From Rhodococcus sp. 14-2470-1b (GTDB lineage Bacteria > Actinomycetota > Actinomycetes > Mycobacteriales > Mycobacteriaceae), in the NCBI RefSeq assembly GCF_002259415.1, contig NZ_NPFY01000036.1, forward strand, positions 124,001 to 188,000: 64,000 nt of DNA, in the 5' to 3' direction. The position numbers and the translations under genes are program-made. Below the pieces are notes generated by a model. It was given only the letters and a program-made list of their open reading frames with translations. It was not told the origin of the DNA and searched no databases. How positions within the stretch are numbered: position 1 is the first letter of the stretch; each line of letters opens with the position of its first letter. Positions 17,244 to 26,710 of the stretch are shown here, piece by piece.

Positions 17244-18908
17244 TCAGGGAGTCAACGTCATTTTTCGAGTGGTGGTCAAGGTCTGTCGGCCGACGGGATC
17301 GACGTGCGCATGCTCGACGCTCACACGCGCCGTCTCCCCTTCGGTCGTGAGCAGCATGACGCCGTTGTCGAACCACGGCCCGGCTTCGGCTTCCCAGCTG
17401 ACGTCGGGCGGCGGCACCTTGGCTCCCCGTGCGAGCGAGGCCAGTACACGGGCGGCCGGACGTTTGATCGCGAGCCGGTTGACGGCACGGATCGGCAGGT
17501 TCAGCGGGTTGCGGAACGGCGACATCGTCAACTGGTACGTCGCAGGAACGTCGCCTCCCACGCCGAACTCGGCACGCGCGACGTACGAGCAGTGCACGTC
17601 GCCGGAAAGCCACATGATGCTGGCGGGTGCGTCGTCGCTTCGGGAGATCTCGCGCACGAGGGTCGCCATGTCCAGAAACGACTTTCCGAACGCAGCCCAG
17701 TGCTCGAGATCCAGGTCGATTCGAAGCTTCTCTCCTACTCGCGCCGCGAGCTTGCCCCAGCTTCCCTGTGCCACAGCCTCGTTCCACTGTTCGAGGTGAT
17801 GCAGTGCGGGCAGCATGAGATACGGCAGTGACGAGCCGAAGAGCAGGTGCCTCGGAGACTTCTCGAGCGCGCGTTCCCTGACCCACGCCCACTCGACGTC
17901 GTCGACCATCGCGCGACTGCTGGGGTCGAGGTCACGAGAGCACCGGGAGTCGATCATGATCAAGCGAGTGTCACCGAAGTCTCGGTAGAAGCTCCACCGG
18001 CCAGTCTCGGGTACCTCGTCGACTCGAAGCGAGAACTCCGAGAGCAAGCGTTCGCGATCCTCGTCTGTCGCAGCGGCCTTCACCTGTGCGTACAGCTCGT
18101 CTCGACCGAGCTCGTCGGGCGAGAGATTGCCCAGGTGCTGATACACCCAGTACGACGAGAACGCACCCACGACGCGGTCCTTCCACCAGGGCCTGGTCTC
18201 GATGTCGGCGCGCCACGACGCCGACGAGTTCCAGTCGTCACGCAGGTCGTGATCGTCGAGAATCATGCACGACGGCACGCTCGCGAGCAGTGTCCTGACC
18301 GGCTCGACTCCCCACGACTCGTGGTAGAGCCACGAGTACTCCTCGAAGTCGCAGATCTCGTCGGCCGCGTCGGTGTCGCGGGCACTCGCCGGGCCGTCGC
18401 CCGCGGCTCGTCGAGCGCGCAACCTCTCGATGATCTCCGGCGACGGGTCGTCGGCATAGACCTGGTCGCCGAGCAGGAGCAGCGCCTGCGGCCACTCCTC
18501 CGGTCCCTGCCCGGCCATGCGGGTGCCGAGGCCCGCGAGCGCATCCGCGCCGATTCGCTGGAGGGATTCGTCGCTGTAATTGTCTCCGCGCCTGCAGGAT
18601 CCGAATGCGAAGGTCACCGGACCGTGCCGGTCGATGGTATGAATTGCCGCGGTTGCACCCGGTTCGGGCCAGACGACGCGGCCGTCGAACGTCGAGTCGT
18701 AGGTGATGGCGGTGTCGGCAGGCAGATCGGTGAGCGCGACGAGCGCGTAGTGGTGACCGTGAACGCCCCACGTCGAAGCCTCACCGTGCACGCCGGTATC
18801 GGTGGTGACTCGGACGGTTCCAGGCCTGTCGAACTCGAACCAGAACGTCGCATCGTGCGCACCGACATAGCGGACGAGAGGACCGAGTACGAGCGGTGAA
18901 GACGTCAT
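17244..18908 (-). CDS. PhoD-like phosphatase/phosphodiesterase
   Basis: This is a 554-residue metallophosphatase of the PhoD type. Metal-ligand motifs are visible in order: FAFGSCRRGDNYSD (residue ~100), LLLGDQVYADD (~145), ILDDHDLRDDW (~218) and WLSGDVHCSYVA (~415). I see no signal peptide, unlike secreted Ca-dependent PhoD enzymes, so a cytoplasmic location or another export route must be considered. The ATG at 18908 is chosen over a GTG 9 nt upstream. Substrate is probably a phosphate mono- or diester. The short gap to the ABC-F gene (15 nt) suggests co-transcription. Confidence 0.88.
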   Translation of the reverse strand: MTSSPLVLGPLVRYVGAHDATFWFEFDRPGTVRVTTDTGVHGEASTWGVHGHHYALVALTDLPADTAITYDSTFDGRVVWPEPGATAAIHTIDRHGPVTFAFGSCRRGDNYSDESLQRIGADALAGLGTRMAGQGPEEWPQALLLLGDQVYADDPSPEIIERLRARRAAGDGPASARDTDAADEICDFEEYSWLYHESWGVEPVRTLLASVPSCMILDDHDLRDDWNSSASWRADIETRPWWKDRVVGAFSSYWVYQHLGNLSPDELGRDELYAQVKAAATDEDRERLLSEFSLRVDEVPETGRWSFYRDFGDTRLIMIDSRCSRDLDPSSRAMVDDVEWAWVRERALEKSPRHLLFGSSLPYLMLPALHHLEQWNEAVAQGSWGKLAARVGEKLRIDLDLEHWAAFGKSFLDMATLVREISRSDDAPASIMWLSGDVHCSYVARAEFGVGGDVPATYQLTMSPFRNPLNLPIRAVNRLAIKRPAARVLASLARGAKVPPPDVSWEAEAGPWFDNGVMLLTTEGETARVSVEHAHVDPVGRQTLTTTRKMTLTP

Positions 18909-18954
18909 CGTTAACACGATGCCCTGACTCCGCCTGACGCGCTACTGTGGCCGG

Positions 18955-19317
18955 TCACAGCAGCGCTACAGCGACGGTCACACCGCGCGCACTGGTCTTC
19001 GCGAGTACGAGTCGTCCGCCGGCCGCGCGCAGCGCCGCCGCTTCGGCGACACTTGGCGTTCCGGTGGCGGCCTGCGTCCGAACGGACGGTTCGGTGACCG
19101 TCACCGCCGCAAGTTCCTCCGCGGACCACAGGTGCAGCTTCACACCGAGGGACGCGGCGACGGGCAGCATCTGAATCTCCTTCGAGGCCAGCGTGGACAA
19201 CGCCCCGATCGTGAACGAGGTCGGTACGACGTCATCCAGCACGGCGAGGCAGTCCGACACCGATGCCGTCGACGTCGCCCCGATACCTACGACCACGTAT
19301 ACGGCCACCGGTGTCAC
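18955..19317 (-). CDS. cobE: Cobalamin biosynthesis protein CobE / CbiG C-terminal domain
   Basis: A small 120-residue protein of the CbiG_C/CobE type. Recognisable parts are VVVGIGATS at the N-terminus, STLASKEIQMLPVAASLGV (~residue 49), WSAEELAAV, TGTPSVAEAAALRAAGG and LAKTSARGVTVAVALL at the end. CbiG/CobE acts in the ring-contraction and acetaldehyde-release stage of corrin synthesis; the exact role of CobE is still unclear. The GTG at 19317 overlaps the cobB stop as GTGA, so it is the last gene of the cobalamin operon. A longer frame reading through cobB hides it. Confidence 0.85.
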   Translation of the reverse strand: MTPVAVYVVVGIGATSTASVSDCLAVLDDVVPTSFTIGALSTLASKEIQMLPVAASLGVKLHLWSAEELAAVTVTEPSVRTQAATGTPSVAEAAALRAAGGRLVLAKTSARGVTVAVALL

Positions 19318-20747
19318 GCGCCTGCTCTGGTCCCGTGGGTACGCCCGGCGGAGAATGTTGCGCAGGCACCGACGAAACGACGGACCGAATCCGGACTTCC
19401 CGCCGGGTGCGTGTGCAGGTACGACGCGTGCACGCCACCATGCACGAATCCCTCCTGCACGAATGCCCGCTCTGCCGCAACACTGGGGTTCCGCCACCCC
19501 CACGCGGAATGCAGATCGGCCGAGGGCGCCGGATCCACGAGCCTGGTCCGATGGAACTCGTGGCCGCTGACGCGTTGGCCGGCGTCGAACAGGACGGACG
19601 TCTCCAACGCCACCGCGTCGCGATAGCCGAGAGTGAGCGACGTTCCGAAACGTGCTTCGACGTCGAGGACTCCGGCCATCGTGTGCCCGTCGAGTTTGCG
19701 CGCCAGGTACAGGAGCCCGGCGCATTCCGCGTGGATCGGAATGCCGCGGCCTGCCGCGGCGCGGACATCGGCGAGCAACGCAGTGTTCGACGCCAACTGT
19801 TCGGCGTGCTCCTCCGGGAAACCGCCAGGGACGACGACGCCGGCCGTGCCGTCGGGTAGTCCGTCCGTCAAAGGATCGAACACCACGACATCGGCTCCCG
19901 AAGCCCGGAGAAGTTCGATGTGTTCGGCGTAACCGAAGGTGAACGCGGGTCCCCCTGCCATGGCCACCACGGGGCGTGCCTCGTCTCTGGTGCCCACCTC
20001 GGCCGCGGGGTCCCACGGATGATCCTGCACCGACGAACGAGCCAGGGCGACGATTGCGGCGATGTCCACGTGCGCGGCGACGAGATCGGACATCGCATCG
20101 ACGGCCGCCCGTGCCCGGCCTCCGTGCTCGAGCGCGGTGATCAGTCCGAGATGCCGGGACGGCACGGCCAGTTCCGCCATCCGGGGCAGCGACCCGAGAA
20201 CCGGCACGCCGACACGTTCGCACGCTTGGCGGAGCACCTCCTCGTGGCGAGGACTTCCCACTCGATTCAGGATCACGCCGCCGATGCGAACGGACGTGTC
20301 GAACGTCGAGAACCCGTGCAGCACAGCGGCAAGACTCTGACTGTGGCCGCGCGCGTCGACGACCAACACGACCGGCGCGCCGAGCATGGCAGCGACGGCT
20401 GCAGTCGAGCCCTCGGCTGTGGCGGCGCCGCCACCGGACATGTCGATCTTTCCGTCGAACAGGCCCATGACACCTTCGACGACGGAAATGTCGCAGCCCG
20501 CGCTTCCGTGTCGATACAGCGGACCTATGCGCTCGGCGCCGACCATGACCGCGTCGAGATTGCGGCCCGGTAGTCCGGTCGCGAGGGCGTGGTAGCCGGG
20601 GTCGATGTAGTCGGGGCCGACCTTGAACGGTGCGACACGACGCCCGGCGCCGCGCAGCGCACCCATCAGACCCGTTGCCACCGTGGTCTTTCCGCTCCCG
20701 GATGCCGGAGCGGCGATGACGACGGCGGGAACGGAGGTGGTCACCAT
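19314..20747 (-). CDS. cobB: Cobyrinate a,c-diamide synthase
   Basis: CobB amidates the a and c side chains of (hydrogeno)cobyrinate using glutamine and ATP. The 477-residue product has the N-terminal dethiobiotin-synthetase-like ATPase (APASGSGKTTVATGL, residue ~13; FKVGPDYIDPG, ~40) and a C-terminal class I glutamine amidotransferase with nucleophile Cys in IHAECAGLLYLA (~345). The ATG at 20747 overlaps cobO by 7 nt (a GTG at 20744 is the alternative). It is the third gene of the riboswitch-led operon. Confidence 0.95.
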   Translation of the reverse strand: MVTTSVPAVVIAAPASGSGKTTVATGLMGALRGAGRRVAPFKVGPDYIDPGYHALATGLPGRNLDAVMVGAERIGPLYRHGSAGCDISVVEGVMGLFDGKIDMSGGGAATAEGSTAAVAAMLGAPVVLVVDARGHSQSLAAVLHGFSTFDTSVRIGGVILNRVGSPRHEEVLRQACERVGVPVLGSLPRMAELAVPSRHLGLITALEHGGRARAAVDAMSDLVAAHVDIAAIVALARSSVQDHPWDPAAEVGTRDEARPVVAMAGGPAFTFGYAEHIELLRASGADVVVFDPLTDGLPDGTAGVVVPGGFPEEHAEQLASNTALLADVRAAAGRGIPIHAECAGLLYLARKLDGHTMAGVLDVEARFGTSLTLGYRDAVALETSVLFDAGQRVSGHEFHRTRLVDPAPSADLHSAWGWRNPSVAAERAFVQEGFVHGGVHASYLHTHPAGSPDSVRRFVGACATFSAGRTHGTRAGA

Positions 20748-21361
20748 TCGATACCGCGTTGGCCCTTGCGGCCCGCGTCCATCGGATGCTTGATCTTGGC
20801 CATTTCGGTGACCAGATCGGCTGCCTCGATCAGCGCTGCAGGTGCATCACGGCCGGTGATCACGACATGCTGGTTACCCGGCCGACTCCGAAGGACGTCG
20901 ACGACCTCGGCGACGTCGACCCATCCCCACTTCAACGGATACGTGAATTCGTCCAGTACGTAGAACCGATGTTCCTGCTCCGACAGCCGGCGCGCAATCT
21001 CCGCCCACCCGTCGGCGGCGGCCGCGGCATGGTCCACCTCGGACCCCTTCTTTCGGGTCCAGGACCAGCCCTCGCCCATCTTGTGCCATTCGACCGCGCC
21101 ACCGACACCCGACGATTCGTGCAGTTCGCCGAGCATCTTGAAAGTCGCTTCCTCCCCCACCTTCCACTTGGCGCTCTTCACGAACTGGAACACACCAACG
21201 TCGAAACCCTGGTTCCATGCGCGCAACGCCATCCCGAACGCAGCGGTCGACTTCCCTTTGCCCGGCCCGGTGTGCACGGCCAGGACCGGCTGATTGCGAC
21301 GCTGCCGGGTGGTCAATCCGTCCTGCGGTACCGATCCGGGAAGAGGAACTCCCTGAGGCAT
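20741..21361 (-). CDS. cobO: Cob(I)yrinic acid a,c-diamide adenosyltransferase
   Basis: CobO transfers the 5'-deoxyadenosyl group from ATP to reduced corrinoid cobalt. The 206-residue product carries the P-loop HTGPGKGKSTAAFG (residues ~29-42), DEFTYPLKWGW (~140) and VITGRDAP (~170), all standard for the CobA/CobO family. The ATG at 21361 is chosen because it gives the normal N-terminus; the longer frame upstream is antisense to nothing real and overlaps the chelatase 3' end only. The gene overlaps cobB and follows the chelatase by 13 nt. Confidence 0.95.
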   Translation of the reverse strand: MPQGVPLPGSVPQDGLTTRQRRNQPVLAVHTGPGKGKSTAAFGMALRAWNQGFDVGVFQFVKSAKWKVGEEATFKMLGELHESSGVGGAVEWHKMGEGWSWTRKKGSEVDHAAAAADGWAEIARRLSEQEHRFYVLDEFTYPLKWGWVDVAEVVDVLRSRPGNQHVVITGRDAPAALIEAADLVTEMAKIKHPMDAGRKGQRGIEW

Positions 21362-21374
21362 GCTTCTCGCCTTC

Positions 21375-23285
21375 CTATGCGGCCGCGCGTACGACAGCGG
21401 CGACGCGCTCGGCCGACAGATCGGCCAGACGTACGTACCCGCCGCGCAGGTGGCGGGCGAAATCGGCGGCCAATCCGAGCCGGACCATTCCCGACTCGCA
21501 ATCGACGACGACCGAGCCGATGTGATCACCCGCGATGCGGGATGCCGCTGTGCGCGCGCGGCCCACCGGATCCGGTCCGCCCGTCGCTCGCCCATCCGTC
21601 ATCGCCACGACGAGAGCACGGCGCAGAGGGTCGCGGACCTTCTCACGGAGCACGACGTCCCGGGCTGTGACGAAGCCCTGAGCGAGCGGTGACCTGCCGC
21701 CGGTCTTCATCCTTCGCAACCGTGTGGCGGCGACGTCGACGCTCGATGTCGGGGGCAGCACCAGCTCCGCGTCCCGGCCGCGAACGGTGATGACCGCGAC
21801 CTTGTCTCGGCGCTGGTACGCATCGCGCAACAACGACAGAACTGCGCCGGTCACCGCGGAGAGTCGATCCCGTGCCGCCATGGAACCGGATGCATCGACG
21901 ACGAAGACGATGAGGTTGCCTTCACGGCCTTCACGCACCGCACCCCGGAGATCGGAAGGCTGCAACACGAATCGGCCGGACTGTCGACCACGTGCGACCT
22001 GGGACTCGGCGGCGGCGAACAGCGTCCCCACGAGGTGCAGTCCCTTGCCCGGTTCCGTCGTCGACCGCACGACGCGTCCCTGCGGGGAGCGCGCCCTGGA
22101 CCTACGACCCGGGGCTCCCTCCCCGACGCCGGGAACCTCGATCGATCGCGCACGAAACTTCTCGCCGGGTGTTGCGGCGTCCCGCTCACCCGGTTTTCTC
22201 TCGGGGGCGTCGGGCTTGTCCGTCGACGATGTGCCGGACTGTGGCCCGGGATCGGGCTGCGGTTCGCCGCCACCGTCTCCACCTCCGTCGTCTCCGCCAC
22301 CGTCGTCGTCGGGTCCCGGATCCGACTCGGCGGAGGACTCCGCCTGCTCGGCCGCATCCCGCATCGCGTCGTCGAGGGCCGACTCGTCGATACCCGGTTC
22401 GTCGAAGGGATCTCGCCGACGCCGGTGCGGCAGTGCGAGTTCTGCAGCGACCCGGACATCGGATTCGTCGACGGCATCGGCGCCGCGCCAGGCGGCGTGC
22501 GCTGTCGCCGTGCGAGCCACGACCAGGTCGGCTCGCATACCGTCGACGTCGAAAGCGGCACAAAGAGCGACGATTCGCCTGAGCTCGGTGTCGTCGAGCA
22601 CCACGTCGGCCAGTGCCGCCCGGGCGTGCACGATCTTCCGCGCGATCTCCCCGTCGGAGTCGGCGTACTCGGCCGCGAACTTCTCGGGGTTCTGTTCGTA
22701 GTTCAGTCGCCGCCTCACCACGTTCATCCGGGTGTCGACATTGCGGGACGCGGTGACCTCGACCGCCAGTCCGAACCGGTCGAGCAGCTGAGGACGAAGC
22801 TCTCCCTCTTCCGGGTTCATGGTTCCGACGAGCACGAACTGGGCTGGGTGCGAATGAGACACACCGTCACGCTCGATGTGCACGCGGCCCATCGCCGCTG
22901 CGTCGAGCAGGACGTCGACGAGGTGGTCGTGCAGCAGATTGACCTCGTCGACGTAGAGCACTCCACGGTGCGCCGCGGCGAGCAGGCCCGGCTGAAACGC
23001 ACGTTCACCGTCGCGCAGCACTTTCTCGAGATCGAGCGAGCCCACCACGCGATCCTCGGTTGCACCGACGGGCAGTTCGACGAGCCGTGCAGGCCTGGTG
23101 ACACCCTCGTCGTCGACGGCGGGCAGCAGAGCGGCCAACGCCCGGACGACGGTGGATTTGGCGGTCCCCTTCTCGCCCCGGACCAACACGCCGCCGATAC
23201 CGGGGTGCACTGCGCAGAGGATCAGGGACAACCGCAGCTGCTCCTGGCCGACGATCGCACTGAACGGATAGCCGGGGTGCTGCAC
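21375..23285 (-). CDS. Mg/Co-chelatase-type AAA+ and VWA protein (ChlI-ChlD fusion)
   Basis: This 636-residue protein joins a ChlI-like AAA+ motor (Walker [13 protein letters not shown] ~residue 36; Walker [12 protein letters not shown] ~107) to a ChlD-like VWA domain with a MIDAS motif, [13 protein letters not shown] (~462), through an acidic Asp/Gly/Pro-rich linker (~305-350). In mycobacterial-type cobalamin loci such proteins are thought to work with CobN to insert cobalt. CobN is not in the window. The GTG at 23285 is supported by AAGGAG about 8 nt upstream and lies just downstream of a B12 riboswitch. Confidence 0.93.
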   Translation of the reverse strand: MQHPGYPFSAIVGQEQLRLSLILCAVHPGIGGVLVRGEKGTAKSTVVRALAALLPAVDDEGVTRPARLVELPVGATEDRVVGSLDLEKVLRDGERAFQPGLLAAAHRGVLYVDEVNLLHDHLVDVLLDAAAMGRVHIERDGVSHSHPAQFVLVGTMNPEEGELRPQLLDRFGLAVEVTASRNVDTRMNVVRRRLNYEQNPEKFAAEYADSDGEIARKIVHARAALADVVLDDTELRRIVALCAAFDVDGMRADLVVARTATAHAAWRGADAVDESDVRVAAELALPHRRRRDPFDEPGIDESALDDAMRDAAEQAESSAESDPGPDDDGGGDDGGGDGGGEPQPDPGPQSGTSSTDKPDAPERKPGERDAATPGEKFRARSIEVPGVGEGAPGRRSRARSPQGRVVRSTTEPGKGLHLVGTLFAAAESQVARGRQSGRFVLQPSDLRGAVREGREGNLIVFVVDASGSMAARDRLSAVTGAVLSLLRDAYQRRDKVAVITVRGRDAELVLPPTSSVDVAATRLRRMKTGGRSPLAQGFVTARDVVLREKVRDPLRRALVVAMTDGRATGGPDPVGRARTAASRIAGDHIGSVVVDCESGMVRLGLAADFARHLRGGYVRLADLSAERVAAVVRAAA

Positions 23286-23331
23286 GAGAGAACTCCTTCG
23301 TCCCGGCGGACTCCGCGCCGGAGAGGTGATG

Positions 23332-23352
23332 GGCCCGCCGATCCGGCGGGCC
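23332..23352 (-). promoter_or_regulatory. Expression-platform hairpin of the B12 riboswitch
   Basis: GGCCCGCCG and its exact complement flank a 3-nt loop, a 9-bp GC-rich stem lying 6 nt after the aptamer P1 strand. No U-tract follows. A second weaker hairpin (CCGGCG/CGCCGG) lies between it and the AAGGAG of the chelatase gene. The switch may act by a GC-rich terminator or by occluding the ribosome site; the sequence alone does not decide. Confidence 0.55.
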
Positions 23353-23358
23353 TGCTGC

Positions 23359-23466
23359 GAAGTTGTGCGGTGATCTGACTTCGGCGCTTCGGCCCCACGG
23401 GACCGAAGCACCTACACAGTGGCGGGACCGTGCCTGATTCACACAGGGCTTCCCCGCATCAACTTC
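23359..23466 (-). promoter_or_regulatory. Cobalamin (B12) riboswitch aptamer
   Basis: On the minus strand, P1 is GAAGTTG (23460-23466) pairing exactly with CAACTTC (23359-23365). Within it are the conserved blocks GGGAAGCC, GTGTGAATCAGGCACGG, CCCGCCACTGT and the B12 box AGTCAGATCACCGC (around 23367-23380), in the right order for the class. It lies in the 205-nt gap between the GNAT gene and the chelatase-cobO-cobB-cobE operon. It is expected to switch that operon off when adenosylcobalamin is abundant. Confidence 0.92.
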
Positions 23467-23490
23467 CTGATCGTTCGACGACCGGTGAGG

Positions 23491-23967
23491 TTACGCCTCG
23501 CTCCACGGAGTTCCGCCCCCGCGACGCATGGGGGTGTGCGGAATTCCGTCCTCGAGCACTTCCTCCCCGTCGGGAAGGAATCCGTGCTTGGCGTACATGT
23601 CGACGAGGTAGCTCTGTGCGTTGATGCGGCACGGCGCCGAGCCCACCTCGGCGAGCGCTGCGCGCAGAATGCGAGTGGTGTGGCCCTGTCCGCGCGCGGA
23701 CCGCTGCGTGCAGAGCCGGCCGATACGAAATGCCTTCTCACCGTCGTCGTGCTCTTCCAGCAGGCGCAACGTGCAGACGACCTCGCCGTCTCGTTCCAGC
23801 CAGAAATGCCGCGTCTCGGAGAGGAGGTCTCGACCGTCGAGCTCAGGGTAGGCGCACGCCTGCTCGACGACGAAAACCTCGACACGCAACTTCAACAGGT
23901 CGTACAACGTCTTGTTGGACAGGTCCAGAGCCCAGGAACGCTTGAGGGCAGCCGCTTGCGTAGTCAT
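23491..23967 (-). CDS. GNAT family N-acetyltransferase (ElaA-like)
   Basis: The 158-residue protein is a single GNAT domain. LYDLLKLRVEVFVVEQACAY (residues ~22-41) is the ElaA-type start of the fold, and the acetyl-CoA pyrophosphate loop is RSARGQGHTTRIL (~89-101). The substrate is unknown. It sits between mqo (12 nt gap, same strand) and the B12 riboswitch, the order also found in mycobacteria. The ATG at 23967 fits the family length. Confidence 0.9.
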   Translation of the reverse strand: MTTQAAALKRSWALDLSNKTLYDLLKLRVEVFVVEQACAYPELDGRDLLSETRHFWLERDGEVVCTLRLLEEHDDGEKAFRIGRLCTQRSARGQGHTTRILRAALAEVGSAPCRINAQSYLVDMYAKHGFLPDGEEVLEDGIPHTPMRRGGGTPWSEA

Positions 23968-23979
23968 CAGCTCTTGCTA

Positions 23980-25491
23980 TCACACGCCGCTGGGCTGTGC
24001 GACCTGGGTGGTCTGCCCGAGCTCGAGGCGAGCCGACGTCCAATCGAAGACCTCGCGGAACAATGCCCGGTCCTCGGCGAGCTTCTTGCCGAGGGACGGC
24101 ACCATTTCCTTCAGCTTCGGCTGCCAACCGTCGTAACGGTCACCGAAGCAGCGCTGCAGCACATCGAGCATCGCCGGCACCGCGGTGGACGCACCCGGCG
24201 ACGCGCCGAGCAGACCCGCGATGGAGCCGTCGGCCGCGTTGATGACGGCCGTTCCGAACTCGAGCACTCCGCCGCGGCCCTTCTTGCGAATCACCTGCAC
24301 ACGCTGACCGGCCGTGACGAGCTCCCAGTCCTTGCCGACGACCTGGGGCGCGAACTCACGCAGGGTCTCGACGCGATCGGCTGCCGACTGGGCGAGTTCG
24401 CCGACGAGGTACTTCACCAAGCCGAGCTCGGTCACACCGACGCCGAGCATGGACATCAGGTTGCCCGGCTTGACCGAGCTGGGGAGGTCCGTGAACTTGC
24501 CCTGCTTCAGAAACTTCGGCGACCACCCTGCGTACGGGCCGAAGAGGAGTCCGGGCTTACCCCCGATGACGCGAGTGTCGAGGTGCGGCACCGACATCGG
24601 CGGCGCGCCGACGGACGCTTTGCCGTACACCTTCGCCGAGTGCTGGGCGATGAGATCGGGGTTGGTGCAACGTAGCCATTCGCCGCTGACGGGGAACCCA
24701 CCGAAGCCCTTGATCTCGCTGATCCCGGACTTCTGCAGCAGATGCAGGGCACCGCCGCCTGCTCCGACGAAGACGAACTTGGCGTTGACGGTCTTCTTCT
24801 CACCGGTCCGCAGGTTCGCGATCTTCACGTTCCACGTGCCGTCGGACTGCTTGGTGATGTTGGTGACGTCGGTGCCGAAGTGGACCGTGCCCCCGGACCC
24901 GGAGATGTAGTTGAGCAGCTGACGGGTCAGCGCGCCGAAGTCGACGTCGGTGCCCTCGTCGCTCCAGTTCAACGCGACGGGGTCGGAGAAGTCTCGGCCC
25001 GCGCCCATCAGCGGCAGCCGCCGGGTGAACTCGTCCGGGCTGTCGATGTATTCCATGCCCTCGAACAGCGGGTTCGACGCCAGTGCGTCGTATCGAGCGC
25101 GAAGGTACTTCACGTTCGACTCGCCGTGGACGAAGCTGACGTGAGGAATGGGGTTGATGAAGTTCTTCGGGTCGCTCAGCACGCCGGATTCGATGCTGTG
25201 CGCCCAGAACTGACGCGACACCTGGAACTGTTCGTTGACGTTCAGCGCCTTGGCGATGTCGACGGAACCGTCTTTGTTCTGCGGGGTGTAGTTCAGCTCA
25301 CACAGAGCGGAGTGACCGGTACCTGCGTTGTTCCACGCGTCGCTGCTTTCGGCAGCGGCCGCGTCGAGTCGCTCGTACACGTCCAGCGACCACTCGGGTT
25401 CGAGCTGCTTCAGCAAAGCCCCGAGGGTGGCGCTCATGATTCCGGCGCCGACGAGAACCACGTCGGTCTTGACCTGCTGTTCTTTTGACAC
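23980..25491 (-). CDS. mqo: Malate:quinone oxidoreductase
   Basis: Mqo oxidises malate to oxaloacetate at the inner face of the membrane and passes electrons to menaquinone. The 503-residue FAD protein begins with [17 protein letters not shown] (residues ~11-27, dinucleotide-binding) and has [19 protein letters not shown] (~52-70) and a C-terminal [17 protein letters not shown], all typical. The GTG start at 25491 has AAGGAAG about 12 nt upstream. It may form an operon with the GNAT gene. Confidence 0.97.
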   Translation of the reverse strand: MSKEQQVKTDVVLVGAGIMSATLGALLKQLEPEWSLDVYERLDAAAAESSDAWNNAGTGHSALCELNYTPQNKDGSVDIAKALNVNEQFQVSRQFWAHSIESGVLSDPKNFINPIPHVSFVHGESNVKYLRARYDALASNPLFEGMEYIDSPDEFTRRLPLMGAGRDFSDPVALNWSDEGTDVDFGALTRQLLNYISGSGGTVHFGTDVTNITKQSDGTWNVKIANLRTGEKKTVNAKFVFVGAGGGALHLLQKSGISEIKGFGGFPVSGEWLRCTNPDLIAQHSAKVYGKASVGAPPMSVPHLDTRVIGGKPGLLFGPYAGWSPKFLKQGKFTDLPSSVKPGNLMSMLGVGVTELGLVKYLVGELAQSAADRVETLREFAPQVVGKDWELVTAGQRVQVIRKKGRGGVLEFGTAVINAADGSIAGLLGASPGASTAVPAMLDVLQRCFGDRYDGWQPKLKEMVPSLGKKLAEDRALFREVFDWTSARLELGQTTQVAQPSGV

Positions 25492-25655
25492 TGGAGAATC
25501 GACTTCCTTGTCCGTGAGTTCTCGCTCGGCGACTGACTGCTTCGACTGTCTACTTTTCGGTGGCGGTTACGTTACCCGTCCGTACGTACCCGATTCGACG
25601 CGCCTGAAAAGCCCTGCTCCGATTGTGCTCCTCGTATGCCGCCCGACGCTCCTAC

Positions 25656-25670
25656 TACAGTTGTGATCTG
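25656..25670 (+). promoter_or_regulatory. Candidate -10 element for a leaderless hydrolase transcript
   Basis: TACAGT at 25656-25661 ends 8 nt before the GTG at 25670 and no ribosome-binding site is present. That spacing is what leaderless mRNAs of mycobacteria-like bacteria show. A -35 element is not evident. Confidence 0.4.
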
Positions 25671-26710
25671 TGACTACCTGGGTGCCCGATGTCCTCGGCG
25701 ACGGCTACGAACAGACCACCATCGCGCTCGGCGACGACCCCGACGGCGAGGGGACGGTCGAAGCGACCCTCGTGCGGTATCAACCGTCGGGGACGGATTC
25801 TGCTCGCCGCGCGGTGATCTACGTGCACGGGTACACCGACTACTTCTTCCAGCAACACCTCGCCGAGCACTTCGCGGCCAAAGGGTTCGCGTTCTACGCG
25901 CTCGACCTGCGCAAATGTGGACGGTCGCTGCGCGAGGGTCAGACACCGCACTTCGTGACCGACCTCGGGATGTACGACGCCGAACTCACCGAGGCTCTCG
26001 CCTTGGTGCGCGAGGACACCGGAGGCGGGTCGGTACTGCTCACCGCGCACTCCACCGGAGGGCTGATCCTTCCGCTGTGGTTGGACAGGCTCAATCGCAG
26101 GAGCGGCGGCACAGCCGCGCAGGGGATCGACGGAGTCGTCCTCAACAGTCCATGGTTCGACCTGCAGGGACCTCCTGCGATCAGAAGCGTCGGAACGACC
26201 GCGATCGACGTCATCGGCCGGGTGAAGGCGAAGACTCCCGTGCCGGGCACCGGCCTCGACACCTACGGCGTGTCGCTCGCCGCGTCGGAGCAGGGCGAAT
26301 GGGAGTACAACCTCGATTGGAAGCCGCTGGCCGGATTCCCCGTCACGTTCGGTTGGATCCGAGCGATCCGGCACGGGCACGCGACATTGCACCGGGGCCT
26401 CGACATCGGGGTACCCTCGCTGATTCTCCGCTCCAAGGTCACGCACTTCTCGCGAAAGTACAGCTCGCAGACCGATGCAGCCGACGCTGTTCTGGACGTG
26501 CGTCAGATCGCGCGGTGGGCCGGGTGCCTCGGCGACCGCACCACCATCGTTCCCATCGAGGGGGCTCGTCACGACGTCTTCCTGTCCAAGGAGACGCCAC
26601 GCAAACAAGCGTTCGACGAGATGAACGAGTGGATCGACTGGCTGTACCGCAGCGCCCACATAGACCGCGAATCCGGACAGAACCACAGCGAGATCGGAAC
26701 CATTCGATGA
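25670..26710 (+). CDS. Alpha/beta hydrolase (serine hydrolase, lipase-like)
   Basis: The 346-residue protein has the alpha/beta-hydrolase order: AVIYVHGYTDYFFQQHLAEH (residues ~44-63, oxyanion side), the nucleophile elbow LTAHSTGGLI with Ser at ~127, and a late His in IEGARHDVFLS (~302). It resembles monoacylglycerol-lipase or S33-type hydrolases. Its stop overlaps the mtr ATG as ATGA, an arrangement conserved at this locus in mycobacteria (Rv2854-mtr), so a link to thiol or lipid stress metabolism is possible but unproven. Confidence 0.88.
   Translation: MTTWVPDVLGDGYEQTTIALGDDPDGEGTVEATLVRYQPSGTDSARRAVIYVHGYTDYFFQQHLAEHFAAKGFAFYALDLRKCGRSLREGQTPHFVTDLGMYDAELTEALALVREDTGGGSVLLTAHSTGGLILPLWLDRLNRRSGGTAAQGIDGVVLNSPWFDLQGPPAIRSVGTTAIDVIGRVKAKTPVPGTGLDTYGVSLAASEQGEWEYNLDWKPLAGFPVTFGWIRAIRHGHATLHRGLDIGVPSLILRSKVTHFSRKYSSQTDAADAVLDVRQIARWAGCLGDRTTIVPIEGARHDVFLSKETPRKQAFDEMNEWIDWLYRSAHIDRESGQNHSEIGTIR

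Noticed and set aside
21362-21595. Extension of cobO over the chelatase 3' end
   Set aside because: Residues are Arg/Ser-rich and unlike CobO; the ATG at 21361 matches the family.
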